A stretch of 8,428 nucleotides of DNA from Omnitrophica WOR_2 bacterium RIFCSPHIGHO2_02_FULL_67_20. Lineage in GTDB: Bacteria; Omnitrophota; Gorgyraeia; Aquiviventales; Aquiviventaceae. Each line of letters starts with the position of its first letter. The stretch's first letter is position 1. The notes beneath the pieces are model-generated. The model did not search any database. It worked only from the letters and a program-made list of their open reading frames with translations, and had not been told where the DNA came from. The translations under genes were made by a program, and so were the position numbers. This document shows, one piece after another, positions 1 to 5,399 of the stretch. Where the stretch lies: assembly GCA_001805695.1 (NCBI GenBank), contig MHGT01000013.1, positions 20,983 through 29,410 of the forward strand. Direction: 5' to 3'.

Positions 1-25
1 CGGTCCTGGGCGTGCTCAGCACCAT
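1..25 (-). CDS. Possible start of a further gene, cut by the window edge
   Basis: An ATG at 25-23 on the minus strand opens a frame that runs off the window after eight codons (MVLSTPRT). The support is a good ribosome-binding stretch, AGGAGAGG at 39-32, six bases before the ATG, and its position just downstream of moaD on the same strand. Too little is visible to name a product. A missing moaE or mobA would suit the context, but nothing in eight residues shows this. The frame could also be chance. Confidence 0.3.
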
Positions 26-62
26 CTCTGCCTCTCCTGTACCCGCGAACAAGCGGCTGCTT

Positions 63-138
63 CCCCACCACGCCCATCACGGCGGCTCGCCTCACCGAAA
101 CCCATGAAGCCGCCGTGTGAGCCAGGTGGTGGGGTCAT
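63..138. repeat. Degenerate copy of the intergenic cloverleaf element (E1)
   Basis: The moaD stop lies in ATGA at 138-135, directly followed on the minus strand by CCCCACCACC, the arm shared by the other three elements. A 9-bp outer stem pairs 63-71 with 126-134. Inside it a perfect 10-bp stem pairs 78-87 (CACGGCGGCT) with 108-117, with a 20-base loop. Only one inner arm is present, and the far end reads GGTGGGGAAG instead of GGTGGTGGGATG, so no start codon follows it. I read it as a decayed or simplified member. It could act as a hairpin after moaD, but no T-run follows, so it is not a standard terminator. Confidence 0.6.
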
Positions 139-401
139 CCGCCGCTGACAGGCGGGATCACGACGACCTCATCTTCGTCCTGCAACCGCACGTCGGCCGC
201 CACGTACTCCTGGTTCACGGCCAGCCGCGACACGTCCAGCAGCGGCCCGATGCGCGGGTTGCGCTGCCGCAGCGCGTCAAGCAGCTCACGGCCCGTGGCC
301 TCGGCCGGCAATGAGACCGTGAACTCGGACGCTCCAAGGTGATCCCTCAGTTGGGCAAAACACAACACCGTCACGGTCATGACCGCCGTCTGCATCGTCA
401 T
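135..401 (-). CDS. moaD: MoaD, small subunit of molybdopterin synthase
   Basis: The 88-residue product is a ubiquitin-fold sulfur carrier. Its C-terminal glycine is adenylated and thiocarboxylated, then donates sulfur to cyclic pyranopterin monophosphate inside molybdopterin synthase with MoaE, in the cytoplasm. The sequence shows the typical start (VTVLCFAQLRDHLG), a middle LLDALRQRNP segment, the DEDEVVVIPPVSGG end and the required terminal Gly-Gly. I chose the ATG at 401 because GGAGG lies five bases upstream. The ATG at 380 would give 81 residues and also fits the family. The gene starts 13 bases after mobB. Its TGA lies in an ATGA at the edge of repeat element E1. MoaE is not encoded in the window. 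Confidence 0.93.
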   Translation of the reverse strand: MTMQTAVMTVTVLCFAQLRDHLGASEFTVSLPAEATGRELLDALRQRNPRIGPLLDVSRLAVNQEYVAADVRLQDEDEVVVIPPVSGG

Positions 402-414
402 GCGCGCCTCCGTG

Positions 415-900
415 TCAGGGCGTTCCAACCAGCGCCTGCCGGGCGAATGCCAGACAGAATTCCGTAATCTGTGCGAGCTCTCGCTCAGTCAGCTCCCAGG
501 CCGGCACTCCAATGTGACAACCCTGATCGTGCACCGCCAGGCGGCTCCCGGTGCCCGGTGCGATCAGGATCCGGGTCCCTGGCGCGCGCTTGAACCCCTC
601 GATCAGCACGAGATCCGCCCACCCCGCCATGCGCCCGACCGCTTCTTGCATGGACAGCTCTTGCGGGGTGTGGAGAATCCAGACGGTCCGGTTGGGCGAG
701 ACCATCGCTACCGCCGAAGCACCAGCCTGGGCATGCCGCCAACTGTCCTTGCCCGGCGGCTCTAGCTCAACGCCGTGGTGCGCGTGCTTCACCGTCGCCA
801 CGCGCAGCCCGCAGGTCCGCAGCCGTGGAACCAATTGCTCGAGGAGCGTCGTCTTCCCGCTGTTCGACGGACCGGACACAAGGATCTGGGGCGGTGCCAT
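415..900 (-). CDS. mobB: MobB, GTP-binding molybdenum cofactor accessory protein
   Basis: The 161-residue product has a P-loop near its start (GPSNSGKTT, residues 10-18), the KHAHH segment, DSWRHAQAGA, and LIEGFK later in the chain, all typical of MobB. MobB proteins bind GTP and are thought to assist MobA in forming the guanine dinucleotide form of the cofactor. Its presence suits a DMSO-reductase-family enzyme, which uses the bis-MGD cofactor. Start: the ATG at 900 lies four bases after the moeA stop, and AAGGAG at the end of moeA (914-909) is its ribosome-binding site. This argues for co-translation with moeA. MobA itself is not in the window. Confidence 0.92.
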   Translation of the reverse strand: MAPPQILVSGPSNSGKTTLLEQLVPRLRTCGLRVATVKHAHHGVELEPPGKDSWRHAQAGASAVAMVSPNRTVWILHTPQELSMQEAVGRMAGWADLVLIEGFKRAPGTRILIAPGTGSRLAVHDQGCHIGVPAWELTERELAQITEFCLAFARQALVGTP

Positions 901-904
901 TCGC

Positions 905-2116
905 TTACTCCTTGAACAGGAGGACCTGCACCACATCGCCCGCCGCCAGCTCCGCGCACGTCTCGGGGACCACCACAAAACCGTCCGCCTGGGCTAAGGC
1001 GTGCATCATCGCCGAGCCTTGCCGAGCCGTCGGGGCGGCCTCGAGCCAGCCGTCAGGCGAGGGCGCCATGCGCGCCGTCATGAAGTGCCGGCGATCGTCC
1101 TTCTTGCGGACCGAGGCGGTCAGCCGGGCGGTCCCATAGCGCGGCTGCGCCTGCGCCTCGCCCTGGAGCCGACGCAGCAAGGGCTCGATGAAGGCCAGGA
1201 AGCCGACGACGCAGGAGATCGGGTTGCCGGGCAGCCCGAAGACCCACGTCGCGCCTCGTCGGCCGCAGAGGATGGGTTTGCCCGGTTTCATCGCGACTCG
1301 CCAGAAGAGCGTGTCCATGCCAAGGTCGCGTAATACCTCCTTCACGTGATCGTGCGCGCCCACCGACACCCCGCCAGAGATCAGCAGGACATCCGCCCCC
1401 AGTCCTTCGCGCAAGCGCTGCGCGATGGCCGACGGATCGTCGGGCGTAACACCGAGATCCTCGCACGCGCTGCCGGTCTGCTGCACGAGCGTGCGCAGGA
1501 CGATGCGGTTGCTGTCATAGATCTGCCCGGGCCGCAGGGCTTGGCCGTCCGTCACGAGCTCGCTGCCGGTGGCGACCAGGCTCACGCGCGGCGCGCGATG
1601 GACGCCGACCGTCGAAATCCCGCTGTTAGCTAAGAGGCCCAGCCGCTGGACGTTGAGCCGCAGACCAGCTGTCAACAACACGTCGCCGCGGCGCACGTCT
1701 TCGCCGCGACGGCGGATGTGCGTGCCGCGCGGCACCGGCTCGCGAACCTCCACGACGTCGCCGCGGAGCCGGCCGGCTTCCAGCATGAGGACCGCATCAG
1801 CGCCGGACGGGAGGGCCGCGCCCGTCATGATCTTCACGGCCGTTCCGGATGCGACCGGCGTCTCCTGCCAGCCGCCCGCCGCCACTTCACCGGCGATCGT
1901 CAACTGCACCGGCTGCTCGGCGCAGGCCACCTGGGTGTCGGACGAGCGCAGCGCATAGCCGTCCATCGCCGAGTTGTCAAACGGCGGCAGGTCAACCGGC
2001 GCGATGACGTCTTCCGCCAGCACCGATCCCAAGGCGCCGGCCAGCGATCGCCGCTCGCTGGGCAGCGGCTGTGCGGCCGAACGGATCAGGCTCCAGGCCT
2101 CCTCGACGCTGATCAT
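905..2116 (-). CDS. moeA: MoeA, molybdopterin molybdenumtransferase
   Basis: MoeA inserts molybdate into adenylated molybdopterin, releasing AMP and giving Moco. The 403-residue length matches the family (about 400). Visible signatures are DNSAMDGYA (47-55), GEVAAGG, IMTGAALP (96-103), TGSEL (183-187), SGGVSVGAHDH (247-257), MKPGKP (276-281) and GLPGNP (294-299). The start ATG at 2116-2114 is set by alignment of the N-terminus (MISVEEAW). It lies exactly at the end of repeat element E2, whose right arm gives AGGTGGTGGG just before the ATG. The ribosome-binding site is therefore inside the element's stem. The upstream neighbour is the TauE/SafE-type permease and the downstream one is mobB. Confidence 0.95.
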   Translation of the reverse strand: MISVEEAWSLIRSAAQPLPSERRSLAGALGSVLAEDVIAPVDLPPFDNSAMDGYALRSSDTQVACAEQPVQLTIAGEVAAGGWQETPVASGTAVKIMTGAALPSGADAVLMLEAGRLRGDVVEVREPVPRGTHIRRRGEDVRRGDVLLTAGLRLNVQRLGLLANSGISTVGVHRAPRVSLVATGSELVTDGQALRPGQIYDSNRIVLRTLVQQTGSACEDLGVTPDDPSAIAQRLREGLGADVLLISGGVSVGAHDHVKEVLRDLGMDTLFWRVAMKPGKPILCGRRGATWVFGLPGNPISCVVGFLAFIEPLLRRLQGEAQAQPRYGTARLTASVRKKDDRRHFMTARMAPSPDGWLEAAPTARQGSAMMHALAQADGFVVVPETCAELAAGDVVQVLLFKE

Positions 2117-2229
2117 CCCACCACCTGTGTGGTTTCGCCTTTGGCGAAACAGGTCGCTGGCATCTCCTGGTAATGTGCCGTCCGGTGCCAGCGACCGGCC
2201 TGCGGCCAACACACAGGTGGTGGGATCAT
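2113..2229. repeat. Intergenic cloverleaf inverted-repeat element E2 (best-formed copy)
   Basis: A perfect 17-bp outer stem pairs 2115-2131 with 2210-2226 (ATCCCACCACCTGTGTG at the left). Inside are three adjacent hairpins: 2132-2139 with 2143-2150 (loop TTT), 2152-2162 with 2186-2196 (11 bp, 23-base loop), and 2197-2200 with 2204-2207 (loop TGC). Almost no base is left unpaired between the arms, so the whole folds as a four-way junction. The element fills the gap between the permease stop (TGA 2228-2226) and the moeA start (ATG 2116-2114). ATGATC is present at both ends on the coding strand. No transposase is encoded, so if mobile it would be a non-autonomous element. Confidence 0.87.
2113..2229 (-). 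CDS. Possible mini-ORF spanning element E2
   Basis: On the minus strand the ATG at 2229-2227 overlaps the permease TGA by the sequence ATGA. It opens a 38-codon frame (MIPPPVCWPQAG...) that ends at TGA 2115-2113, again within ATGA overlapping the moeA ATG. A terminating ribosome could restart here and hand on to moeA. No homologue is recognised, and the proline run follows from the conserved stem bases, so it may not be a selected peptide. The similar open frame in E3 (5980-5834) begins MIPPPS. I consider expression possible, not shown. Confidence 0.22.
   Translation of the reverse strand: MIPPPVCWPQAGRWHRTAHYQEMPATCFAKGETTQVVG
2117..2126 (-). promoter_or_regulatory. moeA ribosome-binding stretch sequestered in the E2 stem
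   Basis: On the mRNA, AGGTGGTGGG lies directly before the moeA ATG and contains AGGTG, a partial match to the Shine-Dalgarno sequence. Every base pairs with 2216-2225, the arm that begins right after the permease stop codon. A ribosome stopping at that TGA would cover the opposing arm and could free this site. This is inferred from the pairing only. Confidence 0.5.
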
Positions 2230-2972
2230 CCTAACGCGATCCCCACCTTCAACAGCTTCACCACCGCCATGAGCAACACGATGGCGAGCACGCGATTGAG
2301 CGCGGCACTCGAAAATCGGCCCGCACCCATCCGCGATCCGATCAACGCGCCCAGCGCCGCAGCGATCACCAGCGGCCACCACACCCCGAACTCGACCGCG
2401 CCCTTGAACCAGCGCCCAGCCAGGCCGGCCGCAGAGTTGACGAAGATGAAGCACGCAGAGCACGCCGCAGCCTGCCGCGGCGTGGCCCCCCGTAGGAACA
2501 GCACCAACGGACTGAGAAAAATGCCTCCGCCGATGCCGAGCGCACCCGACAACCATCCGATCACCGCCCCCGAGACGAGTGCGACCAGCCCGTGCGTGGG
2601 CCGCAGCGCGGCGGCTCCTTGCAGAGGTCTGGCCAGGAGACGGACAGCGGCCAGCAGCAGTGCGGCGGCGAGCAGGAGGCTATAGGCCCGCAGGGGCAGC
2701 GGGGTCAGTCCTCCCAGGAGCGCTGCCGGCACCGAGGCGAGCGCAAACGGCCACACGAGGCGTCCTGAGAGCTGGCCTATTCGCACAAAAGCCCACAGCC
2801 CGATGCCGGTGACCAAGAGGTTCAGGGTGAGGGCCGTGGTCGCCATCTGGGTCGGCGCGATGCTCCCGGGAACCAGCGACAAGCAGGCCAGGTAGCCGGA
2901 AGCACCCCCATGGCCGACCGAGGAGTAGAGTGCCGCCACCAGCAAGACGCTAATGATGAGCCACAGCGGCAA
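2226..2972 (-). CDS. TauE/SafE (TSUP) family membrane permease
   Basis: The 248-residue product is very hydrophobic, with about eight predicted membrane segments. It carries the two family half-motifs, GHGGASGYL near the first segment (about residues 20-28) and SGALGIGGGIF near the middle. Family members move sulfite, sulfoacetate, sulfonates or other organosulfur anions across the inner membrane; the substrate here cannot be told. Start: the only fitting codon is TTG at 2972, which overlaps the mogA end by 23 bases, so the two are probably coupled. The stop TGA lies in the ATGA at the edge of element E2. Its place within a cofactor operon might link it to sulfur supply or to anion transport for the molybdoenzyme, but that is a guess. 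Confidence 0.85.
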   Translation of the reverse strand: MPLWLIISVLLVAALYSSVGHGGASGYLACLSLVPGSIAPTQMATTALTLNLLVTGIGLWAFVRIGQLSGRLVWPFALASVPAALLGGLTPLPLRAYSLLLAAALLLAAVRLLARPLQGAAALRPTHGLVALVSGAVIGWLSGALGIGGGIFLSPLVLFLRGATPRQAAACSACFIFVNSAAGLAGRWFKGAVEFGVWWPLVIAAALGALIGSRMGAGRFSSAALNRVLAIVLLMAVVKLLKVGIALG

Positions 2973-3456
2973 CGGAGCTATGGGAGTCTCCTGCGATCAT
3001 CGACAGCGCGTGGGGCAAGAGCGGGATGAGCACGCGCAGGCATTCTTCCACAGCGCTCGGGCTGCCCGGCAGATTCACGATCAGCGTCCGGCCCCGCAGA
3101 CCGGCGATCCCGCGCGAGAGCCATGCGAGGGGGTTGTGCTGAGCCGTCGCGACGCGCATCGCCTCCGGCAAACCCGGCACCTCGCGCTCGATCACCGTGC
3201 GGGTGGCCTCTGGCGTGACGTCCCGAGGCCCTAAGCCGGTGCCACCCGTCGTCACGATGAGCGCCAGCTTCAACCGATCCGCCAACTCAATGAGCTGCGT
3301 TTGAATCTGCGCGCGCTCATCGGGCACGAGGACAGCCTCCCTCACGACACACCCAGCCTCCTCCAAGAACCGACGGATCAGCGGCGTGGTCGTGTCTGCC
3401 CGGGCGCCCTGAGAGCGCGTATCGCTGACGGTCAAGATACCTGCTTGCCACGCCAT
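2950..3456 (-). CDS. mogA: MogA/MoaB-type molybdopterin adenylyltransferase
   Basis: The 168-residue protein has the MoCF-binding fold signatures: ILTVSDTRSQG near the start, GGTGLGPRDVTPEAT (71-85) with the conserved Asp79, and NLPGSPSAVEECL (128-140). This family adenylates molybdopterin with ATP before MoeA inserts molybdenum, so it works just before MoeA, encoded further on in the same operon. Start: the ATG at 3456 follows the TAG of the small membrane protein after one base and gives the normal N-terminus (MAWQAGILTVSD). A longer upstream reading to 3645 exists, but it runs through the membrane-protein gene and is not family-like. MogA and MoaB cannot be separated from this sequence alone. 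Confidence 0.92.
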   Translation of the reverse strand: MAWQAGILTVSDTRSQGARADTTTPLIRRFLEEAGCVVREAVLVPDERAQIQTQLIELADRLKLALIVTTGGTGLGPRDVTPEATRTVIEREVPGLPEAMRVATAQHNPLAWLSRGIAGLRGRTLIVNLPGSPSAVEECLRVLIPLLPHALSMIAGDSHSSVAAVAHH

Positions 3457-3457
3457 C

Positions 3458-3694
3458 CTACGCACCCTTCTCCACGGCTGAACGCCGCTTGGCTCGCTCC
3501 CGCACCAACTCGATCCAGAGCAGCCCTGCAGACAGCCCCACAAACGCCACCCCCACAGCGATGCTGACCGCAAACGGGACCTCGTACGTTCCGACCCGCA
3601 CGGGAACTCTGAAGAAGAACCTCGCCAGATGGAGCAGTCCGGCAATACCGAAGAACCCTGACACCCACGTCGCCCACCAGCACCGCTTCCACAT
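3458..3694 (-). CDS. Small two-helix membrane protein, not recognised
   Basis: The 78-residue product has two likely membrane helices, about residues 8-28 (rich in Phe, Gly and Leu) and 39-62. A short charged loop joins them and the tail is strongly basic (RERAKRR), which suggests both ends are cytoplasmic. I recognise no family. It is a credible gene: GGAGGAG sits nine bases before the ATG, the gap to the moaA-moaC stop is two bases, and the gap to mogA is one base. It is thus locked between two cofactor-synthesis genes. It may serve the molybdoenzyme or its membrane context rather than cofactor chemistry. Confidence 0.75.
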   Translation of the reverse strand: MWKRCWWATWVSGFFGIAGLLHLARFFFRVPVRVGTYEVPFAVSIAVGVAFVGLSAGLLWIELVRERAKRRSAVEKGA

Positions 3695-3696
3695 GG

Positions 3697-5142
3697 TTAT
3701 TTTCTCCTCCAGATCCCGCTCTTGCCACCAGACTTGCTCACCAGATACAGCCGGCGAATCACGATGCCCCGCTCAACCACTTTGCACATGTCATAGACCG
3801 TCAGCGCCGCGATGGCCGCGGCCGTCAAAGCCTCCATCTCCGGACCGGTGGGTGCTGTCGTGGTCACCTCCACCTCGATGATGACACGCCGTCCGTTCAG
3901 TCTCTGGCGTACCCGCACATGGCTGATGGGAATCGGATGGCACAAGGGGATAAGCTCCGCCGTCCGCTTGGTCGCGAGGATGCCGGCGACCTGGGCCGTC
4001 GACCAGACATCGCCCTTCGGCAGCTTGCCCGCTTTGAGCGTGGCGAGCGTGCGGGGCTTCATGACCAGCTCACACCGCGCCACGGCTGTGCGGACCGTCG
4101 GCGACTTTCCGCTCACATCCGCCATGCGCGCAGGTTCTCGCCGATGCCCAGCCGCCGTCATCCGATAGCCTCCAACGCCAGCCATGCAGAACCGAAGATT
4201 CCCGACCTCCCGTTGGGCCATCGTGTGTTGCTGCGGCTTCGCGGCCACGGTCTCCTGGATCAGCTGTGCGAGACGCTCATGGTGCACCGCTGGTCTGAGC
4301 GCCGGGAGGAGATCGACGGAGGATTCCTGATCCAAACAAGGGCGCAATTGGCCCGTCGCCGTCAGCCGAAGCCGATTGCACGCAGCACAGAAGGCCTGCG
4401 TCACCGCCCCGATGACGCCGACACTGCCTCGTGCGCCGGCCCATGCGTAGGCGCGCGCCGGCCCGCAGCCTGGCGGGCCATCGACGGGGCTCAACTCACC
4501 GAACGCGCTTAAACGCGCCAGGATCTCTTCAGACGGCACAAGCCGCTCCCGAGAGAAATACTCCCCAATCGGCATGAGCTCGATGAACCGGACATGCAGC
4601 GGCCGATCCACGGCCAGGCGCCCCATCTCGACGATCTCATCATCATTGACCCCGCGCATGACGACGACATTGAGCTTGACGGGATGGAGACCGGCGTCGA
4701 GCGCGGCGTCGATGCCTTCGTGGACATCCTCGATGGCGCCAAAGCGCGTGATGGCGTGAAACCGATCGGGCTGGAGCGTATCGAGGCTGATGTTCACCCG
4801 TCGAAGCCCAGCCCGTGCCAACGCCCGCGCATTGTGGGCCAGGAGCATGCCGTTGGTCGTCAGTGAGAGATCGGCCAGCTGCGGGATCGCGCTCAGCATC
4901 TGGACGAGGTCCACCAGGCCCTCGCGCACCAGCGGCTCGCCGCCGGTCAGCCGCACGTGGCTGATCCCAAGCTGCAGTCCAGCTCGCACAACGGCGGCGA
5001 TCTCCTCGTAGCGCAAGACCTCTTCTCTGGGCATCCAGCGAACGCCGGTGGCCGGCAAGCAATAGACACAGCGCAGGTTGCACCTGTCTGTCACGGAAAT
5101 ACGCAGGTATCGGATTGTTCTGCCGAACCGATCACAGAGCAT
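3697..5142 (-). CDS. moaA-moaC: MoaA-MoaC fusion: GTP 3',8-cyclase plus cyclic pyranopterin monophosphate synthase
   Basis: One 481-residue frame holds both enzymes of the first Moco step, GTP to 3',8-cyclo-GTP (MoaA, radical SAM) and on to cPMP (MoaC). MoaA part, residues 1-325: radical-SAM cysteines 21, 25 and 28 (CNLRCVYC), GGEP 67-70, and the second cluster Cys252, 255 and 269. MoaC part, about 340-481: MADVSGK, LCHP (400-403), EMEAL (435-439), YDMCK (450-454, with the Asp and Lys of the active site) and SGGKSG. All key residues are present in both. I chose ATG 5142 because MLCDRFGRTIRYLRIS matches the usual MoaA start; a TTG at 5175 would add 11 residues. The ribosome-binding site is unclear: CAGGAG is 18 bases upstream with a small hairpin (5143-5154) between. 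The joint is odd: Gly324-Gly325, normally the free C-terminus of MoaA, runs on into MoaC. Confidence 0.93.
   Translation of the reverse strand: MLCDRFGRTIRYLRISVTDRCNLRCVYCLPATGVRWMPREEVLRYEEIAAVVRAGLQLGISHVRLTGGEPLVREGLVDLVQMLSAIPQLADLSLTTNGMLLAHNARALARAGLRRVNISLDTLQPDRFHAITRFGAIEDVHEGIDAALDAGLHPVKLNVVVMRGVNDDEIVEMGRLAVDRPLHVRFIELMPIGEYFSRERLVPSEEILARLSAFGELSPVDGPPGCGPARAYAWAGARGSVGVIGAVTQAFCAACNRLRLTATGQLRPCLDQESSVDLLPALRPAVHHERLAQLIQETVAAKPQQHTMAQREVGNLRFCMAGVGGYRMTAAGHRREPARMADVSGKSPTVRTAVARCELVMKPRTLATLKAGKLPKGDVWSTAQVAGILATKRTAELIPLCHPIPISHVRVRQRLNGRRVIIEVEVTTTAPTGPEMEALTAAAIAALTVYDMCKVVERGIVIRRLYLVSKSGGKSGIWRRK
4159..4173 (-). promoter_or_regulatory. Possible internal ribosome-binding site and start for separate MoaC
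   Basis: The codons for Gly324-Gly325 read GGAGGC, so GGAGG (4173-4169) forms a full Shine-Dalgarno match. Seven bases later comes an in-frame ATG (4161-4159, Met328). Starting here would give a free MoaC of 154 residues, close to the family length. The layout looks like the old start of a separate moaC. Confidence 0.5.
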
Positions 5143-5212
5143 GGGATGATTCCCGTCGCACTCCTGAACAAACAAACCAACCCCCGTGGAGAAAGAGAGT
5201 TGGTTCCGTCAT
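5132..5212 (-). CDS. Possible 26-residue leader frame overlapping the moaA start
   Basis: The ATG at 5212-5210 begins a short frame (MTEPTLFLHGGW...) ending at TGA 5134-5132, inside the third codon of moaA. AAAGGAG (5230-5224), at the end of the putative riboswitch, lies 11 bases before the ATG, a little far. The moaA frame itself has a stop at 5211-5209, so this site cannot start a longer MoaA. If the leader is translated, its stop beside the moaA ATG would allow coupling and would explain the poor ribosome-binding site of moaA. The peptide has no recognisable feature. Confidence 0.27.
   Translation of the reverse strand: MTEPTLFLHGGWFVCSGVRRESSHAL
5175..5205 (-). other. Hairpin between the putative riboswitch and moaA
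   Basis: Seven perfect pairs join 5175-5181 (AACCAAC) to 5199-5205 (GTTGGTT) around a 17-base loop. On the mRNA the stem is followed by UGUUUGUUC. It is too weak and too T-poor to call a terminator, but it lies where an expression-platform hairpin would be. Confidence 0.35.
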
Positions 5213-5223
5213 CCGAATTCCAT

Positions 5224-5394
5224 CTCCTTTCCAAGTCCGCCACACTGCGTGGCGGATCCGCCAATCTTTGTGGCGGACACGAGGAGGTGAGGGCGTTTCC
5301 TTCCTCACCCGGTCCTGGCACATACAGCGCTCCAGGACAGGGGCCCGTTGGCCGTGCTCGGCACGAGGGTAGGCCAACAGGCTCGGAGAACCGA
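5224..5394 (-). promoter_or_regulatory. Structured moaA leader, candidate Moco-type riboswitch
   Basis: The stretch between the ferredoxin gene and moaA is a chain of hairpins in mRNA order: 5394-5383, 5378-5347 (GTTGGCC stem with an inner GTGC stem), 5338-5312, 5309-5286 (GGTGAGG/CCTCACC), then twin hairpins 5277-5236. After the 5309-5286 hairpin the mRNA reads CCTCCTCGTG and ends with TGGAAAGGAG. From memory, the E. coli moaA leader (Moco RNA motif) has the same order at its 3' end: a hairpin with a purine-rich GGAAG loop, then CCUCC, then UGGAAAGG near the ribosome-binding site. Being directly upstream of moaA is the commonest place for that motif. The 5' half matches less clearly. The call rests on recall of the motif and on the visible pairing. 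Another structured leader is possible. Confidence 0.58.
5235..5278. repeat. Twin palindromic hairpins with alternative pairing
   Basis: TCCGCCAC (5236-5243) pairs with GTGGCGGA (5249-5256), and TCCGCCA (5257-5263) pairs with TGGCGGA (5271-5277), giving two adjacent hairpins. The same four segments can also pair as 5235-5243 with 5270-5278 (9 bp), enclosing the palindrome 5250-5263. The two folds exclude each other. It lies within the moaA leader, between CCTCCTCGTG and TGGAAAGGAG. It may be a riboswitch helix or an inserted small repeat. Confidence 0.75.
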
Positions 5395-5399
5395 ATTGT

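Noticed and set aside
63..134. Rho-independent terminator after moaD
   Set aside because: The hairpin is present, but the base of the stem is followed by GAAGCAGCC on the minus strand with no T-run.
905..2212. Longer moeA reading from 2212 through element E2
   Set aside because: The added 32 residues are translated repeat. The ATG at 2116 gives the family N-terminus and has AGGTGGTGGG before it.
2113..2229. Integron attC site or tRNA-like gene as an explanation of the cloverleaf
   Set aside because: There is no GTTRRRY core or matching RYYYAAC end, and no cassette order. The 17-bp outer stem and the arms do not fit tRNA: there is no T-loop GTTCNA pattern and no anticodon arm of normal size.
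5175..5205. Terminator before moaA
   Set aside because: The stem is only 7 bp, half A-T, with a 17-base loop, and the following UGUUUGUUC is broken by G. It would stop transcription poorly.
5235..5278. CRISPR array
   Set aside because: There are only two short palindromic units with no spacers between them, which is not an array.
5091..5377. Two overlapping minus-strand frames in the moaA leader (81 and 76 codons)
   Set aside because: They run through hairpins whose arms force repeated Arg/Trp-rich or Pro-rich residues. Neither has a ribosome-binding site at its own start. Only the last 26 codons of one are kept as a low-confidence leader.
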